This document shows positions 1-7,533 of a stretch of DNA of 13,488 bases, piece after piece. The stretch is from the NCBI GenBank assembly GCA_947463755.1, contig CANHUK010000010.1, positions 1 to 13,488 on the forward strand, read 5' to 3'. Source of the DNA: Chitinophagaceae bacterium. Lineage in GTDB: Bacteria > Bacteroidota > Bacteroidia > Chitinophagales > Chitinophagaceae. The position numbers and the translations under genes are program-made. The notes beneath the pieces were generated by a model. It did no database searches and was not told the origin of the DNA. It was given only the letters and a program-made list of their open reading frames with translations. Each line of letters opens with the position of its first letter. Position 1 is the stretch's first letter.

Positions 1-397
1 CCAGCCAGCTCATGAATACCGAGCGGGAGATGGGAGCAGCCCGAAAGGGTTCATCTGCCAGCAGGCGGTAATATAGTTGCCCACCCGTCCAGTGGATAAG
101 CCTTCTCATATCGTCGACCAGGAAAAACACCGATGCCGTGAGCTTGGAGAGAAAGAGTCCGATGAGTACGGCAAAGACATATATCCGCACCGCCCTCGGC
201 CACTGGTCCGTCAGGTTCAGCGGACCTGTCAGGAACATTAGTATGGCGAAAACGGAAGGCAACCAATAAACGATGGTCACGATCCAGCGCGTCCTTGGCG
301 ACCACGGCTGCATCAGGAGCCGGAGGGTCTGGAAGACGTAGAGGTCGAGCAAGAGCATGCCGACGATGAAGGTAGTAGAGGCGAGTAATCTGCCCAT
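1..397 (-). CDS. Membrane-anchored metallophosphoesterase-like protein, N-terminal part (cut by window edge)
   Basis: Reading the minus strand from the ATG at 397 gives 132 codons open to the window edge. The sequence shows three hydrophobic segments (about residues 4-28, 37-58 and 70-94), then a basic stretch and the tract ISRSVFMSWL at 123-132. That layout, a three-helix N-terminus ending in VDDMRRL and followed by an ISRS tract, resembles Bacteroidota metallophosphoesterases whose calcineurin-like domain begins shortly after. The catalytic domain lies outside the window, so the function is inferred from the N-terminus only; another small inner-membrane protein is possible. It lies 63 bp downstream of the FMN reductase stop on the same strand and is probably cotranscribed with it. 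No Shine-Dalgarno sequence is visible. Confidence 0.62.
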   Translation of the reverse strand, partial: MGRLLASTTFIVGMLLLDLYVFQTLRLLMQPWSPRTRWIVTIVYWLPSVFAILMFLTGPLNLTDQWPRAVRIYVFAVLIGLFLSKLTASVFFLVDDMRRLIHWTGGQLYYRLLADEPFRAAPISRSVFMSWL

Positions 398-460
398 GAT
401 GTCTGGTGTGATGATTGCGGATAGATCAAAGATCAGCCTGGGGTAGGCTACCCGGTGGGT

Positions 461-973
461 TTAGCAGGCCAGGAACTCATCGATCTGCGCTGACATGGCC
501 GCCAGCGTTGACTCATCGCGGATCACGCCTTCTGCATCCATGAGCTTGTCCACCACCGAGATCGGAAGGCGGTTGGGCAACACCGTCACCTTCAGGTAGT
601 TGAGCGTGCCCGTCAGATGCTCCAGCCCGCGGAGATTGCCCGCGCGTCCGGTGGAGACGCCCGTCAACATTGCCTTCTTACCCCACCAGGCCTGTTTGAT
701 GTCCGTGAGATCGATCATGGTCTTCAGGCTCCCGGGATAACTTCCGTTGTATTCCGGGGCGACGAAGATAAATTTCCGGGCCGGGAATAGCAATTCACGC
801 TCAATTTGATAGAGTGTTTCGGTACGTCCGTTCAGATCCAATCCTTCCAGCGTCAGGAGACCGGCGCGTACTCCCCGCTCCAACAACATCCCCTCGATCT
901 GGCGGGAGACCCTGAGTGTGTTGCTCCCCGCCCGGTTCGTAGCCGAGATGATCGTAATATTCACATTGTCCAT
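461..973 (-). CDS. NADPH-dependent FMN reductase (flavodoxin-like fold)
   Basis: A 170-residue protein of the NADPH-dependent FMN reductase family, cytosolic, reducing FMN or quinone-like acceptors with NAD(P)H. Visible family marks are the N-terminal phosphate-binding loop SATNRAGSNT (10-19), the flavin-contacting tract PEYNGSYPGSLK (73-84) followed by MIDL, and STGRAGNLRGLE (107-118). Length fits the family (about 170-190). I chose the ATG at 973 (MDNVNITII) because the first beta strand starts directly there; an in-frame upstream ATG at 991 would add six residues. The true substrate cannot be told from sequence. It is divergent from the UPF0173 gene, sharing a 184-bp intergenic region, and precedes the membrane protein at the left edge. 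Confidence 0.88.
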   Translation of the reverse strand: MDNVNITIISATNRAGSNTLRVSRQIEGMLLERGVRAGLLTLEGLDLNGRTETLYQIERELLFPARKFIFVAPEYNGSYPGSLKTMIDLTDIKQAWWGKKAMLTGVSTGRAGNLRGLEHLTGTLNYLKVTVLPNRLPISVVDKLMDAEGVIRDESTLAAMSAQIDEFLAC

Positions 974-1002
974 GGTGACCAAATAACACAAATGTCTATT
1001 TA

Positions 1003-1037
1003 TTGTTCCATCAAATGAAGGTGAAAACGTATTTTTG
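1003..1037 (+). promoter_or_regulatory. Candidate Bacteroidota promoter for the UPF0173/parAB block
   Basis: TATTTTTG at 1030-1037 matches the Bacteroidota -7 consensus TAnnTTTG exactly. The nearest upstream TTG (1003-1005) is 24 nt away, slightly longer than the usual 19-21. Transcription would begin near 1043 and leave a leader of about 115 nt before the ATG at 1158. The match is by eye, and a long leader makes it uncertain. Confidence 0.4.
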
Positions 1038-1157
1038 ACGCCTGTTCAGATGCACGGGGGACGCTTCCCGACTCAGAGAGACCCAGGCCATACAGATTTG
1101 TCGCCATCCCCTGACGCCGCACGGGCATCGAAACTGATCCTCTCAAGAGCGACCGCT

Positions 1158-1838
1158 ATGAAGTTCACATATTACGGACATTCGTGTTTCCGGGTGGAAA
1201 CGAAGGGATCGTCGGTCCTATTCGATCCGTTCATCAGTCCGAATCCGCTGGCGTCGGGTGTTGACATGGATTCGATCACGGCCGACCACATCTTCGTGAG
1301 TCATGGTCATGATGATCATATCCACGACTGCGTAGCCATCGCACAACGGACGGGTGCACTCGTGGTGTCGAACTTCGAGATCTGCGGCTGGCTTCGGAAG
1401 CAGGGCCTGGAAAGGCTGCACGCCATGAATACCGGCGGACGTTGGGCCTTCCCGTTTGGCCTGGTCAAAGCCGTTGCAGCCCAGCACTCCTCGGGACTAC
1501 CCGATGGAACCTATGGAGGCAATCCGATGGGATTCGTGTTCAAAACCGATGACTGTAACTTCTATTACGCAGGAGATACGGCACTGACACTGGACATGCA
1601 GCTTATCCCTTCATTTGTGCCACCGGCGCTGGCCTTGCTCCCGATCGGAGATAATTTTACGATGGGATACGAGGATGCGGCACGCGCGGCCACGATGATC
1701 CAATGCCGGAGAATTATCGGCTTGCATTTCGATACCTTTGCACCGATCCACATAGATAAGGATCGCGCAAAGGCGCATTTTGACAGAACGGGTCTTGAAC
1801 TGATCCTGCCGGAGATCGGCTCGACCCTTGAATTTTGA
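1158..1838 (+). CDS. UPF0173 metal-dependent hydrolase (metallo-beta-lactamase fold)
   Basis: A 226-residue cytosolic protein of the UPF0173 family. The zinc-binding signature HGHDDH is at 49-54 (HxHxDH), with further likely metal ligands H110, D140 (AGDTALTLD) and H190 (IGLHFDTF). The start MKFTYYGHSCFR is where family members begin, so the ATG at 1158 is chosen although the frame stays open upstream to about 1035; the upstream 41 codons read like a leader, not protein. The physiological substrate of UPF0173 proteins is not established. It ends 30 bp before parA and could be cotranscribed with it. Confidence 0.92.
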   Translation: MKFTYYGHSCFRVETKGSSVLFDPFISPNPLASGVDMDSITADHIFVSHGHDDHIHDCVAIAQRTGALVVSNFEICGWLRKQGLERLHAMNTGGRWAFPFGLVKAVAAQHSSGLPDGTYGGNPMGFVFKTDDCNFYYAGDTALTLDMQLIPSFVPPALALLPIGDNFTMGYEDAARAATMIQCRRIIGLHFDTFAPIHIDKDRAKAHFDRTGLELILPEIGSTLEF

Positions 1839-1868
1839 ACCATTGAACAACAGGCAAATAAGCAACAT

Positions 1869-2681
1869 ATGGCTCGGGTCATAGGCATAGCAAATCAAAA
1901 AGGCGGCGTTGGAAAGACCACCACGGCGATCAACCTGGCCGCCAGTCTGGCGGTGCTGGAATGCAGAACACTCCTGGTGGATGCAGACCCTCAGGCGAAC
2001 AGCACCTCGGGCATCGGCTTCGACCTGCAGAACATCCGTCAGAGCCTGTACGATGCGATGGTCAACCAGGCGCGGGCAAAAGATGTCATCCTCAAGACCG
2101 ACATACCCAATCTATCTCTGATCCCTTCGCATATCGACCTGGTCGGTGCGGAGATCGAGATGATCAATCAGCCCGGCCGGGAAGTGGTCCTCAAAGCGCT
2201 GCTCGACGAGGTCCGCAACGAATACGACTTCATCATCATCGACTGCTCTCCCTCACTGGGTTTGATCACCGTGAATGCCCTCGTGGCTGCCGACAGCGTG
2301 ATCGTGCCCGTACAGGCAGAGTTCTTCGCCCTTGAAGGGCTGGGCAAACTGCTCAATACCATCAAGATCGTACAATCGAGGCTCAATACCGCCCTGGTGA
2401 TCGAGGGGATCCTGATGACGATGTACGACGGCCGGCTCCGGCTCTGCAACCAGGTGGTCAATGAAGTACGCCGGCATTTCCAGGAGACGGTCTTCGATAC
2501 CGTGATCCACCGGAACAGTCGCCTGAGTGAAGCGCCCAGCGTGGGCAAGCCCGTGATCCTGTACGATGCCGACAGCAAGGGATCGATCAACTATCTGCAC
2601 CTGGCCAAGGAGATCATGCAGAAGAACAACCTCACCAAGATCAGTCAATCCGAAAGAATACTAAGCCTCGACGATGAGTAA
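1869..2681 (+). CDS. parA: ParA/Soj chromosome-partitioning ATPase
   Basis: A 270-residue ParA-family ATPase that dimerises on ATP, binds DNA non-specifically and works with ParB-parS complexes in origin segregation. The deviant Walker A motif KGGVGKTTTAINLA is at 11-24, with the signature lysine K11; Walker A' follows as LLVDADPQANSTSG (35-48), and the Walker B-like strand DFIIIDCSPSLG is near residue 120. Length fits chromosomal Soj (250-270) and not the larger plasmid ParA with an N-terminal helix-turn-helix. The stop overlaps the parB start by 8 bp (2674-2681), implying translational coupling. No clear promoter lies in the 30 bp upstream, so read-through from the UPF0173 gene or a promoter inside it is likely. 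Confidence 0.97.
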   Translation: MARVIGIANQKGGVGKTTTAINLAASLAVLECRTLLVDADPQANSTSGIGFDLQNIRQSLYDAMVNQARAKDVILKTDIPNLSLIPSHIDLVGAEIEMINQPGREVVLKALLDEVRNEYDFIIIDCSPSLGLITVNALVAADSVIVPVQAEFFALEGLGKLLNTIKIVQSRLNTALVIEGILMTMYDGRLRLCNQVVNEVRRHFQETVFDTVIHRNSRLSEAPSVGKPVILYDADSKGSINYLHLAKEIMQKNNLTKISQSERILSLDDE

Positions 2682-3591
2682 CCCCAATCCGAAGAAAGAA
2701 ATGCTGGGCAAGGGCATCAGGTCCCTGCTCCAGGGTATCGACAGCGAAATGAAGAACCCTGAAGGTACCCTGAAGACCGAGGTCGTTGAAAAGACCACGG
2801 GGATGTTCAAGGTTCCGATCGGGCAGATCGAGGTGAACCCGAGGCAGCCCCGTCAGGATTTCGACGAACAGGCCCTGCAAGAGCTTGCCGCCTCGATCCG
2901 AATACACGACATCATCCAGCCGTTGACCGTTGCCCGGATCGCGCCGGACAAATACCGGCTGATTGCCGGCGAACGACGTCTCCGCGCGTCAAAGATCGCC
3001 GGACTAAAAGAGGTCCCGGTCTTCATCCGCGAGGCCAACGACCAGCAGCTCCTCGAAATGGCCCTGCTGGAGAATCTCCAGCGACAGGACCTCAACGCCA
3101 TAGAGATCGGACTCAGCTACAAGCGGCTGATGGACGAATGCGACCTCACGCAGGAGAAAGTGGCTGAGCGGATGGGAAAAGAACGAAGCACCGTCACCAA
3201 CTACATCCGACTGCTGAAACTGCCGCCCGCGATCGTGGTAGCCGTCCGCAATGGTACGATATCCATGGGCCATGCACGTGCCTTGATCAATGTGGATGTG
3301 GTCGACAAGCAATTGCGGCTGTTCAAGGAGATCATCGACAAAGGTCTTTCCGTCAGACAGGCAGAGAACCTGGTCCGCACCATCTACAATGAAAAAAAGT
3401 CGCCGGCCAAGGTAGAAAAGACCACACTCCCTCCTATTTTCAGGAAGATCGAGGATACCATCTGTTCACATTTCGGCACCAAGGCGAAACTTGTACACCA
3501 AAAGAAGGGACACGGCCAGATCGTGCTCGAATACTATTCGGTGGAGGAGTTGAACGCATTGCTGGAAAAAATGAAGATCACGGTACAATGA
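2674..3591 (+). CDS. parB: ParB/Spo0J chromosome-partitioning protein
   Basis: A 305-residue ParB: a CTP-dependent DNA clamp loaded at parS sites that partners ParA. Domains in order: an N-terminal ParA-contacting tract LGKGIRSLL (11-19); the ParB/sulfiredoxin-like nuclease fold from about 44, with the CTP-binding motif GERRLRA (99-105) and ENLQRQDLN (133-141); a helix-turn-helix about 157-181 (LTQEKVAERMGKERSTVTN); and a C-terminal dimerisation region (about 255-305). All family motifs are intact. It overlaps parA by 8 bp and the next gene by 4 bp (ATGA at 3588-3591). I saw no parS-like palindrome in the window by eye. Confidence 0.97.
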   Translation: MSNPNPKKEMLGKGIRSLLQGIDSEMKNPEGTLKTEVVEKTTGMFKVPIGQIEVNPRQPRQDFDEQALQELAASIRIHDIIQPLTVARIAPDKYRLIAGERRLRASKIAGLKEVPVFIREANDQQLLEMALLENLQRQDLNAIEIGLSYKRLMDECDLTQEKVAERMGKERSTVTNYIRLLKLPPAIVVAVRNGTISMGHARALINVDVVDKQLRLFKEIIDKGLSVRQAENLVRTIYNEKKSPAKVEKTTLPPIFRKIEDTICSHFGTKAKLVHQKKGHGQIVLEYYSVEELNALLEKMKITVQ

Positions 3592-4304
3592 ACCGGGCCG
3601 TCAGGTTCCAGGTGAAGATTTGGCTGATACTGGCATCCTGGCTCTTCGCCGCCGTCCCGCTGATGGCTCAGAACCGGCTGGAGAAAGTGTCCGCCGCCGA
3701 ATCTGCCCCACAGCGTCAGACTCCCGTGCGACCGGTCTCCCCTAACATTAGCAAGCCGGGCAAGACGACCGCTACGCCCGATACCGGAAAAAAAGAACGA
3801 TCCCTGGCGGCCAAGGCGGCGATCCGCTCAGCCATGATCCCCGGATGGGGACAGATCTACAACCGGAAATACTGGAAACTCCCACTCGTTTACGGAGCCC
3901 TGGCCATCCCCGTATCCACCTTCGCATACAATCTCGACTGGTACCGGAAATGCCGGGAAGCATATAGTATCAGGTATTTTAATGACACGTCAAGGGTGGT
4001 GCCCGACCTGCCGACGGATGGGATCGATCAGCAGCTGCAGCCCCTGTCGACCCAGTCGCTGCGGCTCTATCGGAATGAATTCAGGAAGAATGTCGACCTG
4101 TCAGTGCTCGCCCTGCTGGCCGTGTGGGGCCTGAACGTGCTGGATGCCACGGTGGACGGACATCTGCGCTCCTTCAACGTATCGGATGACCTCAGCCTGA
4201 AACTGGATCCCGGTCCCGGACCACCCGGTCGGAGCGTCAGCGTGGGCATTGTATGGCGCCTTGGAAACCCGCCGCGCCGGAACTCCCCGGTCATCGGCAG
4301 ATGA
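3588..4304 (+). CDS. DUF5683 domain membrane protein
   Basis: A 238-residue envelope protein. Residues 1-27 look like a signal peptide or anchor (hydrophobic 11-25, ending LMAQ). A low-complexity, Pro/Thr/Lys-rich linker (35-70) leads to the DUF5683 core: AAIRSAMIPGWGQIYNRKYW (77-96), a hydrophobic helix (99-115), then NVDLSVLALLAVWGLNVLDA (168-187) and a tail GHLRSFNVSDDLSL (191-204). This matches the family found next to parAB in Bacteroidota. Its molecular role is unknown. The 4-bp overlap with parB shows translational coupling, so it is probably made in step with the partition proteins; dapB follows after 44 bp. Confidence 0.88.
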   Translation: MNRAVRFQVKIWLILASWLFAAVPLMAQNRLEKVSAAESAPQRQTPVRPVSPNISKPGKTTATPDTGKKERSLAAKAAIRSAMIPGWGQIYNRKYWKLPLVYGALAIPVSTFAYNLDWYRKCREAYSIRYFNDTSRVVPDLPTDGIDQQLQPLSTQSLRLYRNEFRKNVDLSVLALLAVWGLNVLDATVDGHLRSFNVSDDLSLKLDPGPGPPGRSVSVGIVWRLGNPPRRNSPVIGR

Positions 4305-4348
4305 CCGGTCGCAATTCATCCTGATCAATCACTGCACAAGACCAAGCC

Positions 4349-5071
4349 ATGAAGATCATACTGGTAGGATATGGGAAGATGGGACGCATCATCGAACAGA
4401 CGGCCCTTGGCCGTGGACACGAGATCCTCGGTCGCATCGATCTGCATAATGCATCCGAACTGAACGCCGACCTTGCCGCCACCGCAGACGCCGCCATCGA
4501 GTTCACCGGCCCGCACAGCGCATACGACAATGTAATGAAATGCTTGTCGCTCGGCCTCCCCGTGGTCTGTGGATCGACAGGTTGGCTGGAGCGTTACGAG
4601 GAAGTTGCAGCGTACTGCCATCAGCAGGCTGGCAGCCTGCTCTACGCCAGCAATTTCAGCGTGGGCGTGAACATCTTTTTCGAGATCAATAAAACCCTCG
4701 CACGGCTGATGGCCGGACACCCGGGTTACGAGGTGAGCCTCCGGGAGGTACATCACACCCAGAAAAAAGATGCACCCAGCGGTACCGCCATCACCCTGGC
4801 AGAACAGGTGCTCCGATACGTTCCCGGAAAGGAAAAATGGGTCAACGAAGAAACGGGCCTTCCTTCGGACCTCGTGATCCAAAGCGAGCGCATCGATCCA
4901 TACCCCGGACTGCACACTGTGCGCTACGCTTCTGCGATCGATGAGATCCGCATCACCCACGAGGCCCACAGCCGCGACGGCTTCGCACTGGGTGCCGTAC
5001 TGGCCGCAGAATTCATCAGCGGTCGAAAGGGCGTTTTCTCGATGAAGGATGTACTTGGCATTGGCGACTGA
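4349..5071 (+). CDS. dapB: 4-Hydroxy-tetrahydrodipicolinate reductase
   Basis: A 240-residue DapB (EC 1.17.1.8), which reduces 4-hydroxy-tetrahydrodipicolinate with NAD(P)H in the diaminopimelate/lysine pathway. The Rossmann nucleotide-binding loop GYGKMG is at 7-12, VVCGSTGW at 72-79, and the catalytic/substrate motif HHTQKKDAPSGTA at 135-147 (H135-H136, K139, equivalent to HHxxK of the Escherichia coli enzyme). The C-terminal dimer/tetramer tract HEAHSRDGFALGA is near 214-226. EFTGP at 51-55 replaces the more common DFTxP, a normal variant in this phylum. Length is slightly shorter than proteobacterial DapB (about 270), typical for Bacteroidota. It follows the DUF5683 gene and supplies peptidoglycan precursor. 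Confidence 0.96.
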   Translation: MKIILVGYGKMGRIIEQTALGRGHEILGRIDLHNASELNADLAATADAAIEFTGPHSAYDNVMKCLSLGLPVVCGSTGWLERYEEVAAYCHQQAGSLLYASNFSVGVNIFFEINKTLARLMAGHPGYEVSLREVHHTQKKDAPSGTAITLAEQVLRYVPGKEKWVNEETGLPSDLVIQSERIDPYPGLHTVRYASAIDEIRITHEAHSRDGFALGAVLAAEFISGRKGVFSMKDVLGIGD

Positions 5072-5075
5072 GCCG

Positions 5076-5089
5076 ACCAAATAATTGGT
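5076..5089. promoter_or_regulatory. Perfect 5+4+5 dyad upstream of the Rrf2 gene (candidate operator)
   Basis: ACCAA-ATAA-TTGGT forms a perfect inverted repeat 27 bp before the Rrf2 start codon and 4 bp after the dapB stop. Its place between the two genes and just upstream of a DNA-binding regulator fits an autoregulatory site, but no experiment links them and the arms are short. A TATATTCA block (5089-5096) overlapping its end is only a weak -7 match. Confidence 0.35.
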
Positions 5090-5116
5090 ATATTCACCAG
5101 GAGAAAACGGGAGCAG

Positions 5117-5563
5117 ATGCTTAACAAGAAAACACAATACGCATTCCGGGCACTGGAATACATGGCCAGACGGAAGGCTCAGGGTCCCGTGCTGATCCAG
5201 GAAATTTCTGAAACAAAAAAGATCCCGCTCAAATTCCTGGAAAATATCCTGCTGGAACTCCGCAAGGAGGGCATCCTGGACAGCAAAAAGGGGAAAGGTG
5301 GCGGCTATCTGTTCCGCATCCCGCCCGATAAGATCCCGCTCGCCCGCATCATAAGGGTGATGGATGGTCCCATCGCCATGTTGCCCTGTGTGAGTTTATA
5401 TTTTTATGAGCGATGCAGCCAGTGCGACGAGCACAACTGCGGCCTGCATGACATCATGATCACGGTCAGGGATGCCAATCTGCGCATTCTCGAAAATAAG
5501 ACGGTAGCCGACCTCGCGGCGGAGCCGGAACGGAATATCGATGCCGACGTGCTCAGCGAATAG
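5117..5563 (+). CDS. Rrf2-family transcriptional regulator with four cysteines
   Basis: A 148-residue Rrf2 protein. The winged helix-turn-helix covers about residues 6-68, with LKFLENILLELRKEGIL (38-54) as recognition helix region and the family wing KGKGGGYLF (58-66). Distal to it are C91, C100, C103 and C108 (pattern C-x8-C-x2-C-x4-C), in the region where IscR, NsrR and RirA bind an Fe-S cluster. So an iron-sulfur or redox-sensing role is plausible, inferred from cysteine placement. It is 45 bp after dapB on the same strand, unusual next to a partition/dapB block. Its stop (5563) lies 7 bp from the convergent amylosucrase stop, with no evident terminator. Which genes it controls is unknown. 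Confidence 0.85.
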   Translation: MLNKKTQYAFRALEYMARRKAQGPVLIQEISETKKIPLKFLENILLELRKEGILDSKKGKGGGYLFRIPPDKIPLARIIRVMDGPIAMLPCVSLYFYERCSQCDEHNCGLHDIMITVRDANLRILENKTVADLAAEPERNIDADVLSE

Positions 5564-5570
5564 TTCCCGA

Positions 5571-7523
5571 TCAGTCGCGGTTGATCAACAACGCAAACCC
5601 GTAAGCCGGCAGGATGAAATGCTCATGGTCCGGTCCGACCCTGATTTCCGTGCCCGACCAAAGATCCGTCAGGGTATCCGGCAGTATACCATGCTGCTTG
5701 AAGGCATACCAGGTCAGCCAGGCGGGCTCCTTTCCAAAGTTGAATACACAGTACAACCTGCGCGCATCAAGTGATCGCACATATCCCGCGACATGGATAT
5801 TATGTGGATGCATCCAGGAAATATTCCCGTAATCACCGGTCAGCTCATGTTCGCGGCGCAGTTTAATGAGCCGTTGCAGGCCGGTAAATACACGTTGCAT
5901 TGGCGTTCCGGGCCTCAGGCGTTCAGCCAGGGCCTTCCAGTCGATACGCGGACGATGCATCCACCGGTTATCGTAATGCTTAGCCGGATCCTGCTGGTAA
6001 GCATAATCATTCAGTGAAGCGATCTCATCGCCGTAAAATAACATGGGGATACCTCCCAGGAAGATGCTGTGTGCCTGCATCATCAGGATCCGGTCCAACG
6101 CGGTATCCACAGCCGCCCGGTCATCTGCAGCGATGGCCGATTCCAGTCCGCAGAGAGATGCCAATGATCCGCTGATACGGGCGTCCTGGGTTTTCGGATT
6201 GACTGAGAACAGCGCCCCGCGGGCTTCCGAGCCGGGATGCACCCCGGAATAGTGATCCTTGATGAAGCGTCGATGTGCGTAGGGATCGAAGCCCGCCTCC
6301 CGGATCATCTCGTCGGTATAACCCAGGCCAATATCGTCGTGGCAACGGACATAGTTGATCCACGTCGTACCAAAGGGCTTCTGCTGCAACTGGGGTTGCG
6401 CCGAGAGCATGATGCGCGTGTCGCCGGTGGCCAGCGCATCCCACTGCAAGGCCATATGGGTGGCATTGTATGCGATGTCACATTCCCGGGCCGTGTAGAT
6501 CCCCGTGCCGAAATAGCGCATAATGTCCGCCGGGGCAACGATGGCCTCGCCCAGCAGTGCCATGCCCGGAGCTGAGGTCGCCACACACTGGCGCAACAAC
6601 CGGAGCAGGGTATGCGCCCCGGGAAGATTCTGGCAAGTCGTTCCCGGCTCCTTCCAGATGAAGGCGGGAGCATCAATGCGCAGGATGTCAATACCCAGAT
6701 TGGCATGGAAGAGCACGGTGTCCAACATCTCAATGAAAACCCGTGGGTTGCGGTAATTCAGATCCCACTGATAGCGATGAAAGACCGTCATCACCCATTT
6801 GCCGCATTCCTCCACCCAGGTAAAATTTCCGGGCGCACTCTCCGGAAAGATCTCGGGCATGGCAGCATCGTATCTGTCCGGCAGGGTGCGGTCAGGGAAC
6901 ATGTAAAAGAAATCCTGGTATTCCGGATCACCCGCCTTTGCACGCCGGGCCCATTCATGGTGATGCGAAGTGTGATTGAAAACGATGTCAAGCATCAGGT
7001 ACATGCCTTGCGACTGCATCAGTTCCTGAAGTGACCGGAGATCCTCAATGGTACCAAACTTCGGATCGACGCGACGGAAATCGGAAACCGCATACCCGCC
7101 ATCGCTCTCGCCTTCCGGACTTTCGAACAACGGCATCAGGTGCAACAGGTTGACGCCAAGTTCACGCAGATATGTGAGCCGGTCTGGCATCCCGTTGAGG
7201 TCATTGCAGAATCGGTCGACATACAGACTCATGCCGGTGATTTGATTGGACAGGAACCAGTGCCCGGCATCCAGCTTTCGGTCGTCCCTTTCGAGCATGG
7301 AGACCGGTCTGGACACATGTGTTCTGATCAGGGTCCGGACCATCTCGCTGAAAAATTGGTCGCGCTGCGGATGATTGCCGTAAAGCTCTTGAAAAAGGGC
7401 GTCCAGGGCCGTGGCATTGGCCGTCAGACGGGTGACAAAGGACGCATCCGGCTGACGACTTTCGGCTGAATCGCCGTCTGCCAGGATGTTTCGGATCTGT
7501 TGATGTAATGAATGCCTGTACAC
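5571..7523 (-). CDS. ams: Amylosucrase (GH13 alpha-glucan-forming sucrose glucosyltransferase)
   Basis: A 650-residue GH13 enzyme resembling Neisseria polysaccharea amylosucrase (EC 2.4.1.4) along its whole length: an N-terminal helical region, a (beta/alpha)8 barrel, a B' domain and a C-terminal beta domain. Reaction: sucrose glucosyl to alpha-1,4-glucan, releasing fructose. Aligned by eye, the nucleophile is D284 (LRIDAPAFIW), the acid/base E326 (GEAIV), and H395/D396 (CHDD) the transition-state stabilisers; D141 and R520 match the D144-R509 pair at subsite -1, H184 matches H187. P223 stands where Neisseria has R226. There is no signal peptide, so it is cytoplasmic. The start is GTG, 10 bp after the fructokinase stop, with no in-frame ATG until residue 61. 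Sucrose hydrolase is the alternative. Confidence 0.92.
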   Translation of the reverse strand: MYRHSLHQQIRNILADGDSAESRQPDASFVTRLTANATALDALFQELYGNHPQRDQFFSEMVRTLIRTHVSRPVSMLERDDRKLDAGHWFLSNQITGMSLYVDRFCNDLNGMPDRLTYLRELGVNLLHLMPLFESPEGESDGGYAVSDFRRVDPKFGTIEDLRSLQELMQSQGMYLMLDIVFNHTSHHHEWARRAKAGDPEYQDFFYMFPDRTLPDRYDAAMPEIFPESAPGNFTWVEECGKWVMTVFHRYQWDLNYRNPRVFIEMLDTVLFHANLGIDILRIDAPAFIWKEPGTTCQNLPGAHTLLRLLRQCVATSAPGMALLGEAIVAPADIMRYFGTGIYTARECDIAYNATHMALQWDALATGDTRIMLSAQPQLQQKPFGTTWINYVRCHDDIGLGYTDEMIREAGFDPYAHRRFIKDHYSGVHPGSEARGALFSVNPKTQDARISGSLASLCGLESAIAADDRAAVDTALDRILMMQAHSIFLGGIPMLFYGDEIASLNDYAYQQDPAKHYDNRWMHRPRIDWKALAERLRPGTPMQRVFTGLQRLIKLRREHELTGDYGNISWMHPHNIHVAGYVRSLDARRLYCVFNFGKEPAWLTWYAFKQHGILPDTLTDLWSGTEIRVGPDHEHFILPAYGFALLINRD

Positions 7524-7533
7524 GGATCAGAAG

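Noticed and set aside
51..305. 84-codon frame at the left edge
   Set aside because: It overlaps, in a different frame, the better-supported membrane protein starting at 397, and its product has no recognisable feature.
989..1015. Minus-strand promoter for the FMN reductase (GACATTTG)
   Set aside because: The -7 candidate lacks the first T, and the nearest TTTG is only 15 nt away, too short for a -33 element.
4325..5137. 270-codon minus-strand frame opposite dapB
   Set aside because: It mirrors dapB, whose motifs are intact, so the antisense frame is a by-product of codon use.
5569..5586. GATCA-N8-TGATC as terminator between Rrf2 and amylosucrase
   Set aside because: The stem is only 5 bp, has no T-run and overlaps the amylosucrase coding end.
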